A stretch of 64,000 nt of DNA. It comes from Acidobacteriota bacterium (GTDB lineage Bacteria > Acidobacteriota > Terriglobia > Terriglobales > SCQP01). A program made the position numbers and the translations under genes. Positions 59,729 to 64,000 of this stretch are shown here, piece after piece (within the stretch, counting starts at the first letter, position 1; each line of letters starts with the position of its first letter). The notes below the pieces were generated by a model. That model was not told the DNA's origin and ran no database searches. It saw nothing but the letters and a program-made list of their open reading frames with translations. The DNA is taken from contig DAHUYO010000003.1 in NCBI GenBank assembly GCA_027315185.1, positions 38,694 to 102,693 on the forward strand, read 5' to 3'.

Positions 59729-60475
59729 ATGAGCACTGATCCCGTTTATCCCATGCCGTCGTCCTCCGGCCGAGGAGCGCCGCCGCTGACGCCGGAAAAT
59801 CTCGGGCCCCGGATAGCCGAGTTGCCGACGGTATTTCTGCAACCCATTGCCGCGCCGTCCATTCTGGGGCTGTTCGGCTTCAGCTCCGCTACCTTCATCG
59901 TCGGCGCCAACATGGCGGGCTGGTTTGGCACCGCTGCCAGCAACGTCTACATCGCGCCCTCCGCCGCCACGTTCGGCGGTATCGCGCAGCTCTTGGCGGG
60001 AATGTGGGCGTTCAAGGCGCGCGATGGCCTGGCCACTGCGGTGCATGGGATGTGGGGCGCGTTTTGGATCGCCTACGGCATCCTGTTCACGCTGGTGGGC
60101 GTTGGCGCCATCGCCGCTCCGAGCGCTAAAATGCCCGCGCTGGGCTTTTGGTTTATCACCTTGGCGGTGATTACTTGGCTGTGCATGTGGGTCTCGCTGG
60201 GCGAGTACAAATCCGTGGCGTGGGTCTTGGGGCTGCTGGCCCTGGGCTCCAGTTTCGCCGCGCTCGCCTATCTGACTGGCGCTGCCGGTTGGCGTATCTC
60301 CGCGGGCTGGATACTGGTCGCATCGGCGGTGGTGGCTTGGTACACGGCGGCCGGGATTATGGCGTACACCATGTACAACAAGGAAATATGGCCCTTGGGC
60401 ATGCGCCCGCGGGAAAAGGCCGCGCCCAAGCTGGCGCTTGGATTTGGCGAGCCCGGGGTGAAGCGGGGGCAGTGA
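59729..60475 (+). CDS. GPR1/FUN34/YaaH (acetate uptake) family transporter
   Basis: APSILGLFGFSSATFIVGANMAGWFG...GGIAQLLAGMWAFKARDGLATAVHGMWGAFWIAYG. Confidence 0.88.
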   Translation: MSTDPVYPMPSSSGRGAPPLTPENLGPRIAELPTVFLQPIAAPSILGLFGFSSATFIVGANMAGWFGTAASNVYIAPSAATFGGIAQLLAGMWAFKARDGLATAVHGMWGAFWIAYGILFTLVGVGAIAAPSAKMPALGFWFITLAVITWLCMWVSLGEYKSVAWVLGLLALGSSFAALAYLTGAAGWRISAGWILVASAVVAWYTAAGIMAYTMYNKEIWPLGMRPREKAAPKLALGFGEPGVKRGQ

Positions 60476-60525
60476 GCGCGGCGGAGCCGCCGTCAACTCA
60501 GGTTGGAGCTAAAGGCGGCGCACAA

Positions 60526-61671
60526 CTATCCGCTCGCAACCCCTTGCCGGCTGAGTTGGCCGCAGGCGGCATAAACCTCACGGCCACGGGGCCGGCGCAC
60601 GTACGCCGGCAGTCCGGAGGCCCGGAGTTGCCGCTGAAACGCCGCTACGGTGTCCGGCGAGGGCGGAGCGAAGGCAATCTCCGGGCCGGCATTCCAGGCG
60701 ATGAGGTTAACTTTGGCGCGCAGGCCCGCGCTCAGCGCCGCCAGGCGCTGCGCATCGGCCAAGGAATCGTTGACCCCGGCCAGCAGCACGTACTCCCAGG
60801 TCAAGCGCTCCCTCGGTCCGAGCGGGAAGGCTCGGGCTGCTGCCGCCAGGGCCGCCAAGCCGCCCTGCGCCCGATTCAGCGGCATCAGCCGTTGCCGCAG
60901 TTCGTCGGTGGTGGCGTTCAGGGAAATCGCCAGACGGGGCCGGTTCGGCTCGGCGCCGAAGCGGGCGATTTTGTCCACGATGCCCGATGTGGAGATGGTG
61001 ATGCGCCGCGGGCTGAGCCGCGCTCCGGCGCCATGGGTCAGCACGCGGACGGATTGCATCACCGCCGCATAGTTTAGGAAGGGCTCGCCCATGCCCATGT
61101 AGACCAGATTCAGCCGCTCGCCGCCGGCGCCGGCGGCGATGCCGTGCTCATGCATCAGGCGCAGCACCTGGCCGACTATTTCTCCCGCCGTCAGGCTCCG
61201 TTTCAGCCCGAGGCGCGCCGTCATGCAGAACTGGCAGTTCACCGGGCACCCGGCTTGGGTGGAAATGCAAAATGTGGTTCGCCGCCGCAGCGCTCGGCCT
61301 TCGGCGTCAAAGATTTCGTCGGGCAGATACACTGCCTCGACGGTTTCCCCGTCTCCCAGCCGCAACAAATACCGAACGGTGCCATCCGCGGCGGCAAACC
61401 GCCCCGCCACGGCCGGCCAACTCCACGGCGCCATGGCCGCCAGGTGCTGGCGCGCGCGCTGGGGTAGAACGGCGATCTCGTCCCAGCTCTGTACGCGCTG
61501 CGCTTGCAGGGCGTTGAAAATCTGCCTACCTCGGAACCGTGGCCAACCAAACTCCCCCGCCCGTGCGGCGAGGTCGTCGGGCGTCAGGCCCAGCGGATCC
61601 GCCCATGCCTCTGCGTGCGGCGGCCCGTTGTGTGGTTCGGCGTGGCGCGACCCCATACCGCATCCTAGCAC
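60526..61671 (-). CDS. rlmN: 23S rRNA (adenine(2503)-C(2))-methyltransferase (start uncertain)
   Basis: FCISTQAGCPVNCQFCMTARLGLKRSLTAGEIVGQV; NLVYMGMGEPFLNY; LAISLNATTDELRQRLMPLNR. Confidence 0.95.
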   Translation of the reverse strand: MLGCGMGSRHAEPHNGPPHAEAWADPLGLTPDDLAARAGEFGWPRFRGRQIFNALQAQRVQSWDEIAVLPQRARQHLAAMAPWSWPAVAGRFAAADGTVRYLLRLGDGETVEAVYLPDEIFDAEGRALRRRTTFCISTQAGCPVNCQFCMTARLGLKRSLTAGEIVGQVLRLMHEHGIAAGAGGERLNLVYMGMGEPFLNYAAVMQSVRVLTHGAGARLSPRRITISTSGIVDKIARFGAEPNRPRLAISLNATTDELRQRLMPLNRAQGGLAALAAAARAFPLGPRERLTWEYVLLAGVNDSLADAQRLAALSAGLRAKVNLIAWNAGPEIAFAPPSPDTVAAFQRQLRASGLPAYVRRPRGREVYAACGQLSRQGVASG

Positions 61672-61966
61672 GCGCGTCGGTGGTTATCAGGCTCCAGGAG
61701 ATTGAAAACAAATGACTTTTGTCGGCCAAGACGGTGGGGCGACGGCCGCCATAGGACCCGCCGGACGGCCCTGCCCGATTCGGCCGCCGCGCTTCCGGCC
61801 GTACCCGTTACTGGCGGTCGAAGCGGCCCCTGCCACTCGCGGGGCGCCGCGCCTTTTCCCCAGGGGCAAAGCAGGTGCGGGCAGGCCGCCGCACGAGAGA
61901 ACGCCGCGGCTCGCCCAGCGCGCGTAAGCCGGGGGCAACGCCCCGCGCCAATGAAAGCCGCGCCCG

Positions 61967-62029
61967 CGGTCCGCCAATTAAAGCGGGACGCTCCGCCGCA
62001 GGCGGGGCTGCGGCCCGCGCTTATCAATG
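61967..62029 (+). repeat. Interspersed repeat family 2, copy c
   Basis: CGGTCCGCCAATTAAAGCGGGACGCTCCGCCGCAGGCGGGGCTGCGGCCCGCGCTTATCAATG. Confidence 0.7.
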
Positions 62030-62399
62030 CATCGCCGCCCCATGCGCTCGGCGCCAGCCCGCAGCCCAAGTGCACCGGCACGACTCATACGGCGCACCGC
62101 CCCACGGCACCGCCACCTCGGCTGGCCGGGGCGCATCCGCCGCCATATCGCCGCGGTTGCATCCGCCCCGAGGGGGGCGCGCTCCGGCCGAGCAACGCGG
62201 CTTGTCAGCCAGCTTCGAATGCGCCCCGGCGCCGCAATCCGCCCTGCAGGCGTGGCTCCGGGACGGCGTTCCGGCCCGCCGCCGCATCGCCGCGCGCCCA
62301 GCCTGCCACGGCGTCGCTCTGAACCGCGTTTGCTTTCGATATGTGATTGAAAATAAAATAGTTACTTCAATAATTTTCGGTCCGCGCCTTTATGTCACA

Positions 62400-63764
62400 A
62401 TGAATAGGCCGGGGTTGCTAGCGCTTTGGCGGCCTCGCCGATCTGTCTCGGAGGCGGTTGTGTCTACGACGATTTCCCCTATCACCGTCCCCTCTGCCAC
62501 TTCCGATATCCAACGCGCCGTTCTGCCCAACGGCGTGCGCGTCATTACCGAGGCCATGCCCCATGTGCGCTCGGTGTCGCTCGGCATTTGGGTGACCTCC
62601 GGCTCTCGGCGGGAAGATGCGCCGGAAAATGGCATCACCCATTTTATCGAGCATATGGTTTTCAAGGGCACCACGAATCGCTCGGCCGAAGAGATCGCCC
62701 GCTCGGTGGATTCCGTGGGCGGCAATCTCGACGCCTTCACCTCCAAGGAGAACGTCTGTTTCAACGCCAAGGTGCTGGATGAGCATGTGCCGCTGGCCTT
62801 GGAAGTTCTCGCCGATCTGGTGCGCAATCCGCTCTTCCGCGCCGAGGACATCAGCCGCGAGCAGGGCGTCATTTTGCAGGAAATCAAAATGGACGAGGAT
62901 AATCCCGACTATCTCGTCCATGAGATCTTCACCCAGAACTTTTGGAAGGATCATCCGCTGGGCCGGCCGATCCTCGGCACCAAGGATACCGTGCGCGCGT
63001 TGCGCGAGGAAACCGTGCGCCGCTATTACGGCCAGTGGCTTGCGCCCGATCATTTGGTCATCGCCGCCGCCGGCCATTTGCAGCATGAGCGTTTCGTGGA
63101 TCTGGTCCGGCATTGGTTCGATGACCTGCGTCCCGTCGCCAACGGGCATGGCGAGGGGCCGCCCAAAAGCCATGCGCGCATCGTTCTGCGCAACAAGAAG
63201 CAATTGGAGCAGGTGCAGGTATTTTTGGGTTTGCCCGCCCATCCCATCGTTCACGAGGGACGCTACGCCTGGTCGGTGCTGAACACCCTGCTCGGCGGCG
63301 GGATGTCCTCCCGGCTGTTTCAAAATATTCGCGAGCGCCAGGGCCTGGCCTACGCCGTCTTCAGCGACCTCAACCCCTATCGCGACGCCGGCATGTTCTG
63401 CGTCTATGCCGGCACCGGCATCCAGACCGTGCCGCAGGTGGTCCGCTCCGTCATCGCCGAACTGCGGGATTTGAAGGCCAATCCCGTGCCGGCCGAGGAG
63501 CTGCGCCGCGCCAAGGATGGGGTCAAGGGCAGCCTGATGCTGGGTTTGGAATCCACCGGCGCGCGCATGTCCCACCTGGCCCGGCAAGAGATCTACTTCG
63601 GGCGCCAAGTGTCGCTGGACGAAATGCTGGAGCGGATTGAAGCGGTAACCGCGGACGACGTGCGCGACATCGCCGCGGAGTGCTTCGTCGGCGAAAAAGT
63701 CGGCGTGACCGTACTCGGCAACCTCAACGGCCTGAAGATCACACGCTCCGATTTGGAGATCTAG
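62400..63764 (+). CDS. M16-family peptidase (start 62400 ATG or 62460 GTG; the upstream extension to 61875 is probably non-coding)
   Basis: HFIEHMVFKGTTNRSAEEIARSVDSVGGNLDAFTSKENVCFNAKV; GGGMSSRLFQNIRERQGLAYAVFS; GGAGGCGG precedes GTG 62460. Confidence 0.95.
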   Translation: MNRPGLLALWRPRRSVSEAVVSTTISPITVPSATSDIQRAVLPNGVRVITEAMPHVRSVSLGIWVTSGSRREDAPENGITHFIEHMVFKGTTNRSAEEIARSVDSVGGNLDAFTSKENVCFNAKVLDEHVPLALEVLADLVRNPLFRAEDISREQGVILQEIKMDEDNPDYLVHEIFTQNFWKDHPLGRPILGTKDTVRALREETVRRYYGQWLAPDHLVIAAAGHLQHERFVDLVRHWFDDLRPVANGHGEGPPKSHARIVLRNKKQLEQVQVFLGLPAHPIVHEGRYAWSVLNTLLGGGMSSRLFQNIRERQGLAYAVFSDLNPYRDAGMFCVYAGTGIQTVPQVVRSVIAELRDLKANPVPAEELRRAKDGVKGSLMLGLESTGARMSHLARQEIYFGRQVSLDEMLERIEAVTADDVRDIAAECFVGEKVGVTVLGNLNGLKITRSDLEI

Positions 63765-63890
63765 CCATCCCGACCCGCCTGCCGCCGGCACTGCATACCG
63801 GAGGCGCGGCTTGCCTGCCCGCCTGAGCGCTGGCGGGCGGGCGATGATGCGCACTTGACCCCACGCGGCTGCCGCCGCGCCTGTTACCGT

Positions 63891-64000
63891 ATGGACATGA
63901 CTTCGGCTGTGCGTTCCGCACTCGCCGCCGCCCCGGAACGGCGCGCCAAAATCGTATGCACCCTCGGTCCCGCCTGCGCCTCGCCGGCGGGGATCCGCGA
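63891..64000 (+). CDS. pyk: Pyruvate kinase, N-terminus (truncated by window end)
   Basis: MDMTSAVRSALAAAPERRAKIVCTLGPACASPAGIR; KIVCTLGPA is the pyruvate kinase N-terminal motif. Confidence 0.85.
   Translation, partial: MDMTSAVRSALAAAPERRAKIVCTLGPACASPAGIR

Noticed and set aside
61875-62399. N-terminal extension of the M16 peptidase ORF
   Set aside because: Low-complexity translation covering a family 2 repeat; M16 homology begins after the ATG at 62400 / GTG at 62460.

Overview
64 kb of high-GC bacterial chromosome. Gene content suggests Acidobacteria (ADOP/MacB-type permeases in tandem, typical Acidobacteria-like interspersed repeats), but taxonomy is inference. Most of the window is ordinary housekeeping and metabolism: TolC-like protein, three ADOP permeases, PaiB-like, mobA, MscS, ftsZ, GH13-like, M1 peptidase, rpsO-pnp, penicillin acylase, antiporter, transglutaminase, MGMT, APC and SSS transporters, dapB-dapA-dapD, ccdA-tlpA-dsbD-alpha, tdh-kbl, GH31, YaaH-type transporter, rlmN, M16 peptidase, and the start of pyruvate kinase. 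The most notable accessory region is a ~3.7 kb lower-GC island (about 39.0-42.8 kb). It is bounded by an intact tRNA-Arg(TCT) and a 46-bp duplicate of that tRNA's 3' end, and it carries matching 29-bp repeats just inside both ends. It encodes a lipoprotein-like protein, a PLD-nuclease/PUA(EVE)-like fusion broken by an apparent 1-nt frameshift, two overlapping tiny membrane proteins and a DUF3800 protein, with no integrase. Several families of short interspersed repeats occur in intergenic regions. One copy lies inside the penicillin acylase ORF, just before the catalytic serine. All family assignments come from reading motifs by eye; no database search was possible.
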